Shown here piece by piece: positions 17,720 through 26,916 of a stretch of DNA of 64,000 nucleotides; positions within the stretch are counted from its first letter, which is position 1; every line of letters starts with the position of its first letter. The position numbers and the translations under genes were made by a program. The DNA lies in contig NZ_CP030082.1 of assembly GCF_006874645.1 (NCBI RefSeq), forward strand, positions 3,162,001 through 3,226,000. Reading direction: 5' to 3'. The notes below the pieces were generated by a model that was not told the origin of the DNA, did no database searches, and saw only the letters and a list, made by a program, of their open reading frames with translations. Source of the stretch: Bdellovibrio sp. ZAP7. GTDB taxonomy: Bacteria; Bdellovibrionota; Bdellovibrionia; Bdellovibrionales; Bdellovibrionaceae.

Positions 17720-18487
17720 TTATTTAGGTTCCACTGTCGTTAGCGCAATGATCTTGTCGATTTCTTCTTTAGGCTGAGCTCCGTGCAAAGCGACGCCATT
17801 TACCAGAATAACCGGTGTTCCAGTAAACCCCATCTTCTCAAATTCAGACATGTCGTTTTTAACGATCATTTGAACTTCCGTAGATGTGATGTCTTTCGCC
17901 ACTTTAGCCATATCAGCACCTGATTTTTTAGCCATCTGACGGATGAAATCTACGTTTTTAAGACTTTTTTGATTTTCAAAAAGCAGATCATAGAATTTCA
18001 ACGCTTTCGCACGGTCTTGCTTAAAGATCGCTTCAAAATAATAAGCCGCTGGTTCAGCCATGGGATGGAAACTTAAAGGCATGTGTTTATAGTACAGCTG
18101 AACATTGCCTGCATTTTCCTTCATCACTTCTTTAATAACGGGATGAGACATGGCACAAGCAGGACATTGGAAGTCGGCGTATTCAACAATCGTGATTTTC
18201 GCTTTCGCCGTTCCTGACAGGCGACGAGCATTTGACAACGCCGGCTTCAACGGATTGATGATCTGTTGTTCCTGTTGCTTTTTCATTTCCGACATTTGCT
18301 TTTGCTGTTGGTTTTGTTGGGCTTTGCGAGCCGCTTTATTCACAACTTCAATGAACTGCTCTGGATTGTCTTCAATCACGTCAAAAACAGCCTTAGGATT
18401 TTTCTTAAGATAGTCAGCAATCTGCTTATCGCTCGTTGCACAGGCACCCAATACCGATACCATTCCCAAAAGGATCACTTTTTTCAT
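17720..18487 (-). CDS. DsbA-family thioredoxin-fold lipoprotein
   Basis: A 255-residue lipoprotein: lipobox VLGAC at residues 12-16, then a helical Gln/Lys-rich linker (about residues 50-75), then a DsbA-type thioredoxin fold with the active site CPAC in VEYADFQCPACAMSH and a cis-proline loop in GFTGTPVILVNG. It resembles the BdbD/DsbA-like thiol oxidoreductases and may oxidise or isomerise disulphides in the envelope. It lies 20 bases downstream of the M56 gene and so probably belongs to the BlaI-controlled operon, which is unusual for a DsbA-like protein. Confidence 0.85.
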   Translation of the reverse strand: MKKVILLGMVSVLGACATSDKQIADYLKKNPKAVFDVIEDNPEQFIEVVNKAARKAQQNQQQKQMSEMKKQQEQQIINPLKPALSNARRLSGTAKAKITIVEYADFQCPACAMSHPVIKEVMKENAGNVQLYYKHMPLSFHPMAEPAAYYFEAIFKQDRAKALKFYDLLFENQKSLKNVDFIRQMAKKSGADMAKVAKDITSTEVQMIVKNDMSEFEKMGFTGTPVILVNGVALHGAQPKEEIDKIIALTTVEPK

Positions 18488-18507
18488 ACCGTAACTCCCC
18501 TACTTAT

Positions 18508-19500
18508 TTATTCGCACTTATTTGATTCAGGTTGAACTTGTAATAACTTTTCAATAACCAACTCGTGTTGGATTTGCATGCACACCATTTCAGATGGATC
18601 CAAAGGCTTTTGAATCTGTAGCGAGGCCCAGGATTGATTCACTCCCAAAAGCCACAAAAGTAGCATCGAAAGGCTTAAGACCCATTTTCTTTTGGCCGGA
18701 GGGGTGCTGACAGTTTCGCCGATATTTTTTAAGCGCGCCTGCATTTGCAAATACTCTGCAGAGGCACCGGAAACAAATCCTGGCAGAACTACCGAAGGTT
18801 GTTGCATCAAGGCCAGCAAACACTCCGCATAGTTCTTGGGATTCAAATTATATCTTTCAATGGCGAGCTCATCCGTCGCCATTTCCGTATACAGCTGATA
18901 CTGACGATGAAAAACCTGCATTAAAGGATTGAACCAACACAAACGCAGGCAAATAGTCTCAAGCAAGTTCCAAAATCCATCGCGACTTTGCACATGAGTG
19001 AATTCGTGGGCAAGGACGTGCTTCAAATGCTCTGGGTTCTGGGCAACATTCACGGGAATGGAGACCCGACCCACCGTTACACCATAACTTAACGGCACCA
19101 CTTGGTTCGACGTCAGAGTGAATTCACCACATTCTTCTAAAGTTTCATTTTTTAAAGCGTCCATAAACTGACGGTGGCGATAAAGATCAAGTCCAAACCA
19201 CGCAACAAAGCCCACACTCCAAAGCAGTCCCAACATTCTGGTCACACCCATCGAGCCCTGGGACTTTACAAACTGACTAAAACAGCCCAGCTCCAACCCC
19301 TGATCGAAAGACATTAAAATCAATGCGAACGAAACCATCGCCAGCAAAAATGCGGCAATTGTGATTTGCGACCACTGTCTTAGAAACTTTCCGCGCAGCC
19401 CCTTAAAGGCCATCGCACAGAAGGAAAAAGAACCAAAAAAGAAAATGGAGCTAAGACTTAGAACCACCAAAAGCTTCCACAAAAAATCCAACGTACTCAT
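18508..19500 (-). CDS. M56-family (BlaR1/MecR1-like) membrane metalloprotease without a sensor domain
   Basis: A 330-residue membrane protein with hydrophobic segments near the N-terminus (about residues 10-30, 40-65 and 90-105) and the M56 zinc motif HEFTH in LAHEFTHVQSRDG, followed by a TEMATDELAIERYN segment that gives the third ligand. Another hydrophobic segment sits at about 275-295 and only some 35 residues follow. BlaR1 carries a penicillin-binding sensor domain after this point; here it is absent, so the signal is not a beta-lactam bound by this protein. The start overlaps the end of the BlaI-like gene by four bases. It probably cleaves or controls that repressor. Confidence 0.85.
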   Translation of the reverse strand: MSTLDFLWKLLVVLSLSSIFFFGSFSFCAMAFKGLRGKFLRQWSQITIAAFLLAMVSFALILMSFDQGLELGCFSQFVKSQGSMGVTRMLGLLWSVGFVAWFGLDLYRHRQFMDALKNETLEECGEFTLTSNQVVPLSYGVTVGRVSIPVNVAQNPEHLKHVLAHEFTHVQSRDGFWNLLETICLRLCWFNPLMQVFHRQYQLYTEMATDELAIERYNLNPKNYAECLLALMQQPSVVLPGFVSGASAEYLQMQARLKNIGETVSTPPAKRKWVLSLSMLLLWLLGVNQSWASLQIQKPLDPSEMVCMQIQHELVIEKLLQVQPESNKCE

Positions 19501-19892
19501 GATCTACCGCCTTTGTTGGATTTATCAAAATCTGCGACGATCGCACGCAGCTTATCAATTTCCTCGGCACTGAGTTTTTTCTGACCGGCAAAGTAATTAA
19601 TCAAAGGAGAAACCGACCCACCCAGGGTGCGCTCAACGAATTCGGTCACTTTGCCCTTCATGACCGTTTGTGCTTCGATTTTCTCTGAATATTTAAAGAT
19701 TCCATCGACTTTACTGCGAGTCAGGAACCCCTTAGTGCGCAGACGCTCCATCACAGTCAGGATAGTCGTTCGCGCCAAGCCCTTTTGCTTTTCAAAATGG
19801 TCGGCCACCTCACGCACCGAGAGTTCCCCGTGAGTGGATATGTACCGAAGAATTTCGATTTCTTGCTCACCTAAACTTGGCAGTTTCTTCAT
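19497..19892 (-). CDS. BlaI/MecI/CopY-family transcriptional repressor
   Basis: A 131-residue dimeric winged-helix repressor: EQEIEILRYISTHGELSVREV starts the family's DNA-binding domain (here split over two helices), TTILTVMERLRTKGFL is the recognition helix region, and SAEEIDKLRAIV belongs to the dimerisation tail. It is the first gene of an operon with the M56 protease. Two dyads that match the expected TACA/TGTA-type operator lie directly upstream and overlap a plausible promoter, so it is likely autoregulated. GAGG eight bases before the ATG is the ribosome-binding site. Confidence 0.92.
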   Translation of the reverse strand: MKKLPSLGEQEIEILRYISTHGELSVREVADHFEKQKGLARTTILTVMERLRTKGFLTRSKVDGIFKYSEKIEAQTVMKGKVTEFVERTLGGSVSPLINYFAGQKKLSAEEIDKLRAIVADFDKSNKGGRS

Positions 19893-19904
19893 CGAGACCT
19901 CGCT

Positions 19905-19920
19905 GACTACAACCGTAGTC
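19905..19920 (-). promoter_or_regulatory. Operator 2 for the BlaI-like repressor
   Basis: Perfect dyad GACTAC-N4-GTAGTC just upstream of the repressor gene. It overlaps the candidate -10 box (TAGACT on the minus strand, 19917-19922). The TAC/GTA core agrees with known BlaI/MecI operators. Binding has not been shown. Confidence 0.7.
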
Positions 19921-19927
19921 TATCGAA

Positions 19928-19941
19928 ACTACAGCTGTAGT
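19928..19941 (-). promoter_or_regulatory. Operator 1 for the BlaI-like repressor
   Basis: Perfect 14-base palindrome ACTACAGCTGTAGT, with the TACA/TGTA core typical of BlaI-family operators. It abuts the candidate -35 box TTGACT (19939-19944, minus strand), which is 16 bases from TAGACT. With operator 2 it brackets the promoter. Confidence 0.75.
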
Positions 19942-19987
19942 CAACTAGCTCGATAGTCCAGTTTCATCTTGATACAAAAGACATAAA

Positions 19988-20014
19988 AAAAGCCGCTGTT
20001 TCGCAGCGGCTTTT
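19988..20014 (-). terminator. Intrinsic terminator of topA
   Basis: Arms AAAAGCCGCTG and CAGCGGCTTTT around a five-base loop, followed on the minus strand by a T run, eight bases beyond the topA stop. Confidence 0.85.
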
Positions 20015-20021
20015 AAATTAA

Positions 20022-22766
20022 TTACTTTTTAGCTTTTCTGGTAACGACCTTTTTAACTCCCAGAGCTTGAGCTTTGTCTTTCGCAGACTCAGCACTCTTC
20101 AGGGATTTCTTAGGTGCGGCTGGAGCTTCCTTAGCGGCTTTCGTCGCAGCCTTAGCAGCCTTCGCTGCTTTCGGAGCAGACTTGGCCTTGCCTTTACCTT
20201 TAGAACCCTTCGCAGGCCCCTTCTCGTTGATCAAGCCTACTGCTTGTTCCAAAGTGACTGTTTCAACAGTCGTACCCTCTGGCAACGACGCGTTGACCTT
20301 ACCACTTTTAATGTAAGGACCATAAGGACCGTTGAAAACTTGAATCGCATCACCCGTCTCGGGATGAGCACCCAAATCACGAAGCGCCGCTGCTTTACCG
20401 CGGCCTTTCTTAGGTTGCGCCAACATTTCCATCGCGCGTTCGAAAGTAATCGTCAAAACACTTTCGCCCTTAGGGATCGAACGATAGTCACCATCATGAA
20501 CGATGAAAGGACCGAAACGACCCAAACCTGCCTTGATGTCCTTACCCGTACCCGGGTGATCGCCCAGGCTGCGAGGCAAGGACAACAGATCAAGAGCCGT
20601 TTGCAGATCCACTTGCTCTGGCTGCATGTTCGGTGGAAGTGACGCACGTTTTGGTTTGTCGTTTTCAGGCGATACATCACCCAATTGAACGTAGGGACCA
20701 TAACGACCACTCAATACGTAAATCGGCTCGCCTGTTTTTGGATCTTTACCCAAAGCATCGGCACCATTGATTTTTTGATCAATCAGTTTTTCCGCGATCT
20801 CTGGAGTAATATCCGCTGGCGATTCGTTGTCTGGAACCGAAGCACTGACGTCTTCACCATCACGTTGAGTTGTCAGGTACGCACCATAGCGGCCGACATG
20901 GAATTTATATTTATCCATGCCTTCCAAGGACATTGTACGAGCTTCATCGGGATTGATTTTTTCTTCTTGATTATCAACCATGGCACGCAAACCTTTAGGG
21001 CCTTTGTACACGGAGGCAAGATAGCTTTCCCAATCCAATTCACCGTCTGCAATATTATCCAGGCTTTGTTCCATTTCAGAAGTAAAGCCCAAGTCCACAT
21101 ACTGAGTCAGATAGCTGCTTAGTAGTTTGGAAACGATCATCGCCGTGAATGTCGGAATCAATGCTGTACCACCCTTACGAACATATCCGCGATCGATGAT
21201 AGTACCGATAACAGATGCGTACGTTGACGGACGACCGATGCCTTCTTTCTCCATCGTTTGCACGAGGCTTGCCTCGGTATAACGAGCTGGAGGTTTTGTT
21301 TCATGAGAAGTTGGATCAAGTTTAGTGCACTTTACAGAGTCTTTGACCTTAAGCGCCGGCAATCGCACTTCGCGTTCCGCCAAATCGGCTTCAGGATCGT
21401 CAGAGCCCTCAACATACGCACGCAAGAAACCTGGGAACTCGATCGTCATACCAGAGGCACCAAAGATCGCATCACCCACAGTGATTTTTGCACTGACTTG
21501 TTTTTGACGGGCATCAACCATTTGCGATGCAATCGTACGTTTCCAAATCAAATCGTAAAGTTTGAACTGATGACCTGTCAGACCCGTTTCGTCTGGGTCT
21601 TGGAATTGAGTACCCGCGGGACGAATCGCCTCATGGGCTTCCTGCGCACCTTTAACTTTTTTAGCAGCGTAAGTACGCGGCTGTGGAGTTAAGTACTCTT
21701 TGCCATATTTTGAAGTGATGCAATCACGAGACGCGCTGACTGCTTCATTAGACAAGAATGTCGAGTCCGTACGCATATAGGTGATGAAACCTTGCTCGTA
21801 CAGTTTTTGTGCAACCTGCATCGTCTCACGAGCAGATAAGCCCAGCTTACGATTCGATTCCTGTTGTAAACTTGAAGTGATGAATGGTGCTGCCGGTTTT
21901 CTAAATGTTGGTTTTTCCTCAACATCAGAAACTGTCCATGGACCTGATTTCAAATCAGCAGACAACTTCGCAGCGTCTTTCTCGCCCAGAACCAAAACAT
22001 CTTTACCCGCTGTCAACTGACCTGTCAGACCATCAAAGTCTTTACCGGTTGCCACACGTTGCTGTTTGAATTGCTGCAAACGAGATTCGAAGTTCACGCC
22101 ATCTTTTGATAGCTCAGCCAATACACCCCAGTAAGCAGACTTTTTAAAGCGGATGCGTTCTTGCTCACGCTCAACGATCAAACGTACCGCCACAGACTGC
22201 ACGCGACCCGCCGACAAACCGTACGCCACTTTCTTCCAAAGAAGCGGAGAGATTGTGTAACCCACCAGTCGGTCGAGCACACGGCGCGCCTCTTGAGCAC
22301 GGACCAGGTTGAAGTCGATCTCACGCGTGTCTTTCAACGCTTTTTGGATCGCATCTTTAGTGATCTCGTGGAACACCATTCGTTTGGTCGGAACTTTTGG
22401 TTTTAGAACTTCAAGCAAATGCCAGCTGATAGACTCCCCTTCGCGGTCTTCATCGGTCGCGAGATAGAGCTCTGAGGCTTCGTCGAGTTTATCTTTAAGG
22501 TTCTTTACAACTTTAGTTTTGTCTTTGGGGATGCAGTAAAGAGGTTCAAAGTTTTTATCAACGTTGACCCCGAGCTGCGCCCATTTTTCTTTTTTCACTT
22601 TTTCAGGGATGTCTTTTGCGGATTGTGGCAAATCGCGGATATGTCCCATGCATGACTCAACAACGTAGTCTCTTCCCAGAAACTTACGAATTGTTTTTGC
22701 CTTTGTCGGGGACTCCACGATGACGAGTTTGATTCCGTCGGATGCCGCGTCAGTTTTTTTGGCCAT
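20022..22766 (-). CDS. topA: DNA topoisomerase I
   Basis: A 914-residue type IA topoisomerase that relaxes negative supercoils. The TOPRIM domain starts at KLVIVESPTKAKTI (residues 13-26) and includes ATDEDREGESISWH (103-116); the catalytic tyrosine is Y330 in GFITYMRTDS. Instead of C-terminal zinc fingers it carries several repeats of the form GRYGPYVQLG, GRFGPFIVHD and GPYGPYIKSG, as in many non-enteric bacteria, then a long Ala/Lys-rich tail (last 70 or so residues) that probably binds DNA. The ATG at 22764-22766 is followed by a complete domain. It is a single-gene unit ended by the hairpin at 19988. Confidence 0.96.
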   Translation of the reverse strand: MAKKTDAASDGIKLVIVESPTKAKTIRKFLGRDYVVESCMGHIRDLPQSAKDIPEKVKKEKWAQLGVNVDKNFEPLYCIPKDKTKVVKNLKDKLDEASELYLATDEDREGESISWHLLEVLKPKVPTKRMVFHEITKDAIQKALKDTREIDFNLVRAQEARRVLDRLVGYTISPLLWKKVAYGLSAGRVQSVAVRLIVEREQERIRFKKSAYWGVLAELSKDGVNFESRLQQFKQQRVATGKDFDGLTGQLTAGKDVLVLGEKDAAKLSADLKSGPWTVSDVEEKPTFRKPAAPFITSSLQQESNRKLGLSARETMQVAQKLYEQGFITYMRTDSTFLSNEAVSASRDCITSKYGKEYLTPQPRTYAAKKVKGAQEAHEAIRPAGTQFQDPDETGLTGHQFKLYDLIWKRTIASQMVDARQKQVSAKITVGDAIFGASGMTIEFPGFLRAYVEGSDDPEADLAEREVRLPALKVKDSVKCTKLDPTSHETKPPARYTEASLVQTMEKEGIGRPSTYASVIGTIIDRGYVRKGGTALIPTFTAMIVSKLLSSYLTQYVDLGFTSEMEQSLDNIADGELDWESYLASVYKGPKGLRAMVDNQEEKINPDEARTMSLEGMDKYKFHVGRYGAYLTTQRDGEDVSASVPDNESPADITPEIAEKLIDQKINGADALGKDPKTGEPIYVLSGRYGPYVQLGDVSPENDKPKRASLPPNMQPEQVDLQTALDLLSLPRSLGDHPGTGKDIKAGLGRFGPFIVHDGDYRSIPKGESVLTITFERAMEMLAQPKKGRGKAAALRDLGAHPETGDAIQVFNGPYGPYIKSGKVNASLPEGTTVETVTLEQAVGLINEKGPAKGSKGKGKAKSAPKAAKAAKAATKAAKEAPAAPKKSLKSAESAKDKAQALGVKKVVTRKAKK

Positions 22767-22889
22767 GTACCCAGCCCTTCATCCGGCTTGTAACCGGGAT
22801 ATAATATATAGACAAAACATGAATGCTGAACCCCCATTAGGCAAGTCTGAATTTTGACAACCAGTACCAAAAGCAGATACCTTGTGAGG

Positions 22890-23666
22890 ATGAAACCAAT
22901 TTCAGCATTCTCCTCATCCCTCAAATATCTGCTTACCGATATCGATGACACTCTGACTGATGAAGGTCTTTTGGGAGCCGAAGCCTATGAGGCGATGTGG
23001 GCATTGCACGATGCTGGAATAAAAGTCATCCCTGTCACGGGTCGCCCCGCCGGCTGGTGCGAAATGATCGCCCGCGTGTGGCCTGTCAGTGGCATCATCG
23101 GTGAAAACGGCGGATTCTATTTCCGTTATCATGGTAAAAAAATGCATCGCCATTTTTTCTTTGATGAGGAAACACAGAAAAACAACCGCGCAAAATTGGA
23201 TTTGCTTGAAAAAGAAATCCTGCAAAAAGTGCCGGGTAGCGATTTGGCGAGCGATCAATTCTGTCGTTTGATGGATCTAGCCATTGATTTTTGTGAAGAC
23301 GTTCCGGCACTCCCTAAAAACGAAGTACAAAAAATCGTGGAGATTTTTAAGTCCCACGGTGCACAGGCGAAAGTCAGCTCCATCCACGTCAATGGGTGGT
23401 TTGGTTCTTACGACAAGCTTTCTATGTCGCTTAAATTTCTACAGCAAGAGTTCGGTGTCTCTGCCGAAGATTCTAAAAAAGTCTGCGGCTTTAGCGGCGA
23501 CTCCCCAAATGACGAACCCATGTTTCAATATTTCCCAAACAGTTTTGCCGTCGCAAACATTCAAAACTTTGTTGATCAAATCAAATTTCATCCCACATAT
23601 GTGGCTCAGAAACGTGGTGGTTTGGGGTTCACAGAAATCGCCCGTGCCATTCTGAAATATAAATAA
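22890..23666 (+). CDS. HAD-IIB family phosphatase
   Basis: A 258-residue soluble phosphatase of the Cof/sucrose-phosphatase branch of the HAD superfamily: YLLTDIDDTLTDEG near residue 15 (nucleophile D-x-D-x-T), PVTGRPAGWC (motif II), and VCGFSGDSPNDEPMF near the C-terminus (motif IV). A sugar phosphate or phosphoglycerate conjugate is the likely substrate, not identified. The longest frame starts with TTG at 22854, but GAGG directly before the ATG at 22890 and a TTGACA box at 22854-22859, which would place transcription start close to the ATG, favour the shorter form. It is divergent from topA. Confidence 0.8.
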   Translation: MKPISAFSSSLKYLLTDIDDTLTDEGLLGAEAYEAMWALHDAGIKVIPVTGRPAGWCEMIARVWPVSGIIGENGGFYFRYHGKKMHRHFFFDEETQKNNRAKLDLLEKEILQKVPGSDLASDQFCRLMDLAIDFCEDVPALPKNEVQKIVEIFKSHGAQAKVSSIHVNGWFGSYDKLSMSLKFLQQEFGVSAEDSKKVCGFSGDSPNDEPMFQYFPNSFAVANIQNFVDQIKFHPTYVAQKRGGLGFTEIARAILKYK

Positions 23667-23693
23667 TTATTGCGCCTAACTAAGCGCCGTTGG

Positions 23694-23713
23694 GTGTGCA
23701 CCCTCGTGCACAC
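23694..23713 (+). repeat. Stem-loop after the HAD phosphatase gene
   Basis: Perfect eight-base arms GTGTGCAC and GTGCACAC around a four-base loop, 27 bases after the stop. No T run follows on the plus strand, so it may be a processing or stabilising structure rather than a terminator. Confidence 0.5.
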
Positions 23714-23805
23714 TTAAATCTGAAAATCTATCAAGTACTGGCCTTTCGTCTAAAGCTCCGGAATTCTTGAACCGATAAGACTTCCATTGGAGAAAGGAGT
23801 TTTCC

Positions 23806-24165
23806 ATGGTCAGCACACAGGCACGTCAGTACATCGCTAACAAATTGGAAGAACAAGCCAAACAGAATTGGCTCTTTAATCATCTTAAATTCGAAGGTGA
23901 AGTTTCAAAACAAGGACCGAACCGTGTTTACGGATTCGCCGATGTTCATATCACACTGAACTCAAAGGGTGAGTTGTGGGTGGAAAGTCCGAAATATCGC
24001 AACTTTATTTCAGCTGACAGCTACAACACCGCCAAAGAGGCTGTGGATCTGCTGTACAATCAGCTGCGATACATCGATGACAATTATGATCGCTTGCAAA
24101 GCAGTCCTGAAATTTGGGTCAAGAAAGGCTTCTTTTCCCGTATCAAGAATCGCTTTGTTTCGTAA
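23806..24165 (+). CDS. Hypothetical cytoplasmic protein, 119 residues
   Basis: A soluble protein with no signal peptide or membrane segment. It opens with a helix (ARQYIANKLEEQAKQNW), has a beta-rich centre (FADVHITLNSKGELWVE) and a second helix with acidic residues, and ends in a basic stretch (SRIKNRF). I do not recognise it. AAAGGAG seven bases before the ATG marks a good start. It converges with pmbA; a ten-base inverted repeat (24168-24177 and 24191-24200) lies across the two ends and may stop transcription from both sides. Confidence 0.65.
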   Translation: MVSTQARQYIANKLEEQAKQNWLFNHLKFEGEVSKQGPNRVYGFADVHITLNSKGELWVESPKYRNFISADSYNTAKEAVDLLYNQLRYIDDNYDRLQSSPEIWVKKGFFSRIKNRFVS

Positions 24166-24167
24166 GC

Positions 24168-24200
24168 CTTTGCTGGCACGACACTTAGCCGCCAGCAAAG
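24168..24200. repeat. Inverted repeat between convergent genes
   Basis: Arms CTTTGCTGGC and GCCAGCAAAG with a 13-base loop. The right arm lies in the last codons of pmbA. There is no clear T run on either side, so a terminator role is possible but not certain. Confidence 0.4.
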
Positions 24201-25528
24201 CTCATTGATTTGATCAATACATCCGGAGCGATCAAACTGCGACCCGGGCGATCATAACTGTCTCCTAGCTCCACAATGTCACGCAAAACATCCAGCACAT
24301 TTCCCGAGACCACAAACTGATCGACAGGTCCCATGCATTTGCCATTCTCATATAAGAAGCCTTCCGCCGGCATCGACAGATCCCCTGTGGAATCCTTAAA
24401 GCCCGCGTGCAAGCCACCCGTGAATTTCGTGATGTGAACTGTTTGACCAGGATTCAATGAAAGCAGTTGATCTAAAGTCTTAGTGCCTTTTGCCACCACC
24501 AGGTTCGTAGGCCCAATATCCATGGGTGAACTCGGTCCCCGAGATGCATTTGCCGTGTGAGGCAAATTCATACGTTTTGAATACTCTAAGTTCGTCAGAT
24601 AGTTTTTTAAAACACCGTTTTCAAAAAGAACCGTTTTCTGAGAAGGCGCTCCTTCAGAGTCAAAAGGTCTTACCGAGGTCCCATTCATCTCAAACGGATC
24701 ATCCACCAGATTAAATTTATCGCTGGCCACTTTTTGACCCATACGACCTTTCAATAAGGATTTGTTCTCGTAAACTTCTTTAGCAGACAAATAGGACAGA
24801 AGCATTGCCAGCACCGTTGGGAAAACCTTGCGATCCAAGACCACAGGGTAATTTCCCGTTTTAAGTTTGGTAGCGCCCAAATACTTAACAGCATTATTCA
24901 CACTGGTGCGAGCCACTTCATCCGTGTTGATTTTATCAAATGAACGAACAAAGAATCCATCACCACCCATTTTTGACATCTCGCCCTCTTTCGCCAAGGG
25001 AGCAGTTCTGCCAACGTAATAGTTCTGTTTGAATTCTTGATCCACACCTTCGGTATTCAGAATGCGCATAAAGCTGGAACCCTGAGAAAATCCCGAATAA
25101 GGAACGGCTTGCACACGAGAATCCAAAGCCAGACACTTTTGTTCTAAATCTTTCGCCACTTCCATCTTCTTTTCCATCTCGATTTCTTCGGGATTAAAAA
25201 GGTTCAGGGCTTGATAAGCCGCAGGCCTCATCATCGGAATTTCGAACGTGTCTTCGCTTTGCACGGTCTTAGCATTGTTTAACGCTTCTTTATAAGTGCG
25301 CAACAAAGCATCTGCCGACAGGTTTTCAGTGTAGGCATATCCTTGACTGGCACCCATCAAAACACGAAGACCCGCCGTCTGCGTTTGTGTGGATTCAAAC
25401 GTGTTCAATTTCTTTTTCTGAAAACCCAAATCAAGACTTTCACCACCGGAAATAAGCATTTCAACTTTGACACCGTCTTGTTTGGCTTGAGCCGCAATTG
25501 CCTGGAAGCTTTGTTTAATAGTGTCCAT
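24185..25528 (-). CDS. pmbA: Metalloprotease subunit TldE/PmbA
   Basis: A 447-residue member of the TldD/PmbA family, the partner without the zinc motif in the TldD/TldE heterodimer that trims unfolded peptides and matures some modified peptides in enterobacteria. Typical segments are ISGGESLDLGFQKKKL, GLRVLMGASQGYAYTEN, and towards the end GDLSMPAEGFLYENGK. The longest frame begins 30 codons earlier inside tldD; the ATG at 25526-25528 overlaps the tldD stop as TAATG and is preferred. It is translationally coupled to tldD. Confidence 0.92.
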   Translation of the reverse strand: MDTIKQSFQAIAAQAKQDGVKVEMLISGGESLDLGFQKKKLNTFESTQTQTAGLRVLMGASQGYAYTENLSADALLRTYKEALNNAKTVQSEDTFEIPMMRPAAYQALNLFNPEEIEMEKKMEVAKDLEQKCLALDSRVQAVPYSGFSQGSSFMRILNTEGVDQEFKQNYYVGRTAPLAKEGEMSKMGGDGFFVRSFDKINTDEVARTSVNNAVKYLGATKLKTGNYPVVLDRKVFPTVLAMLLSYLSAKEVYENKSLLKGRMGQKVASDKFNLVDDPFEMNGTSVRPFDSEGAPSQKTVLFENGVLKNYLTNLEYSKRMNLPHTANASRGPSSPMDIGPTNLVVAKGTKTLDQLLSLNPGQTVHITKFTGGLHAGFKDSTGDLSMPAEGFLYENGKCMGPVDQFVVSGNVLDVLRDIVELGDSYDRPGRSLIAPDVLIKSMSFAGG

Positions 25529-26916
25529 TAGCCTGCTCTCCCACCAACCATAAGACTTGAAACCAGGATCTGCGGCTGACCCACCGCTGCCGGGATAGAA
25601 CCGCTCACAGAGCCGCACATGCCCGTCGCCAATTTCAATTCATTGGAAACTTTTGTGATTTTACCCAATGTATCGATACCACGTCCGATCAGACAGGCAC
25701 CTTTCACCATTTCTTCGATGCGGCCTTTTCTGATAATATAGGCTTCACGAACTTGGAAATTGTAGTCGCCGGTTCCTGGATTCACGGAACCTCCGCCCAT
25801 GTTTTTCGCGTAAAGACCGTAATCCACGTCGCGGATCATTTCTTCAAAAGAATCCTTACCCGCATCAATAAACGTGTTTCTCATTCGAGAAGCCGGCGCG
25901 TATTTGTAAGACTGGCGACGACCGCTGCCCGTCACCTCATAACCTGTTTGACGCGAACCCATTTCATCCACGATGTAAGATTTCAAAACGCCGTTTTCAA
26001 TCAAGGTCGTGCGCTTCGTTTTGTTACCTTCGTCATCGATATTCAGCGAACCCCAACCATTTTTGATCGTTCCATCATCGATAGCTGTGACACATTCATT
26101 GGCAATCTTCTGCCCCATCTTACCGCAGAACACCGAAGAATCTTTTGCGACCGACGTTGTTTCAAGACCGTGTCCACAAGCTTCGTGGAATAAAACTCCA
26201 CCAAAAGAATTATCAATCACAACAGGCATCTCGCCCGCGGGTGCAAACTTCGCTGTCGTCAGCCCCATGGCACGGTCGACGTTATCATGGGCAAAGCTTT
26301 GAATATTCCAACCGTCATACAGTTCAGACGTTCCCATGTGCCCATAACGTTCGCTGGAACTTTCCTTCACTCCCATGTGCTCAACGAAAACTTCCATATT
26401 CAAACGACTGTATGCCCGTTCATCATAAGCCATCAAACCGCGAGAATTAGCGATTTGGACTTTCTGGAATTTTTCATTCAAAGCAGCCTCAACTTGAGTG
26501 ACAGCAGAATTGCGATTGCGCGCGTGTTGATCCACAGAATTCAACCATGCGAATTTGCGATCACGATTCATCTCCCAAGGCTTTTCACCAAAAGTATGAA
26601 CCGTATCAAACGGCACCTGCATCAACGGCATTGATTTCTTACCTTTGCCAGTGCCACGGCTTTTCGCTGCATTCAGCGCCGCCTTTACCAATCCCTGCTC
26701 CGTCAGATCATTCGTTGTTACGTACACGATTTCATGACCAAAGAACAAACGAATGCCGGCACCGTAAAGCTGACCCACGATGGCTTGGTCTGCTTTCGAA
26801 CTCAAAATAGAAAGGTTAGAAGAGTAAGTATCTTCGACAAAGATATCTGCGAAATCCGCTCCTGTGGAAAGTGCGGCGTCCAGTGCTTTGGTCAGAATTT
26901 GAGGTTGAACGATCAT
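25528..26916 (-). CDS. tldD: Metalloprotease TldD
   Basis: A 462-residue cytoplasmic zinc peptidase. HEACGH in GVLFHEACGHGLETT, near residue 245, is the HExxxH zinc motif that distinguishes TldD from its partner; the C-terminal ATGMCGSVSGSIPAAVGQPQ region, a family hallmark, is present in overlapping form. It works with PmbA, encoded directly downstream with a one-base overlap. No peptide-natural-product genes are visible nearby, so a housekeeping role is most likely. The ATG lies at 26914-26916; the leader region upstream of 27213 is on the other strand. Confidence 0.95.
   Translation of the reverse strand: MIVQPQILTKALDAALSTGADFADIFVEDTYSSNLSILSSKADQAIVGQLYGAGIRLFFGHEIVYVTTNDLTEQGLVKAALNAAKSRGTGKGKKSMPLMQVPFDTVHTFGEKPWEMNRDRKFAWLNSVDQHARNRNSAVTQVEAALNEKFQKVQIANSRGLMAYDERAYSRLNMEVFVEHMGVKESSSERYGHMGTSELYDGWNIQSFAHDNVDRAMGLTTAKFAPAGEMPVVIDNSFGGVLFHEACGHGLETTSVAKDSSVFCGKMGQKIANECVTAIDDGTIKNGWGSLNIDDEGNKTKRTTLIENGVLKSYIVDEMGSRQTGYEVTGSGRRQSYKYAPASRMRNTFIDAGKDSFEEMIRDVDYGLYAKNMGGGSVNPGTGDYNFQVREAYIIRKGRIEEMVKGACLIGRGIDTLGKITKVSNELKLATGMCGSVSGSIPAAVGQPQILVSSLMVGGRAG

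Noticed and set aside
20067-20642. 191-codon open frame on the plus strand opposite topA
   Set aside because: It lies fully within topA on the other strand, has a composition typical of an antisense shadow and no ribosome-binding site.
25529-25618. Longer N-terminus for pmbA
   Set aside because: The extra 30 codons lie inside tldD, while the ATG at 25528 overlaps the tldD stop as TAATG.
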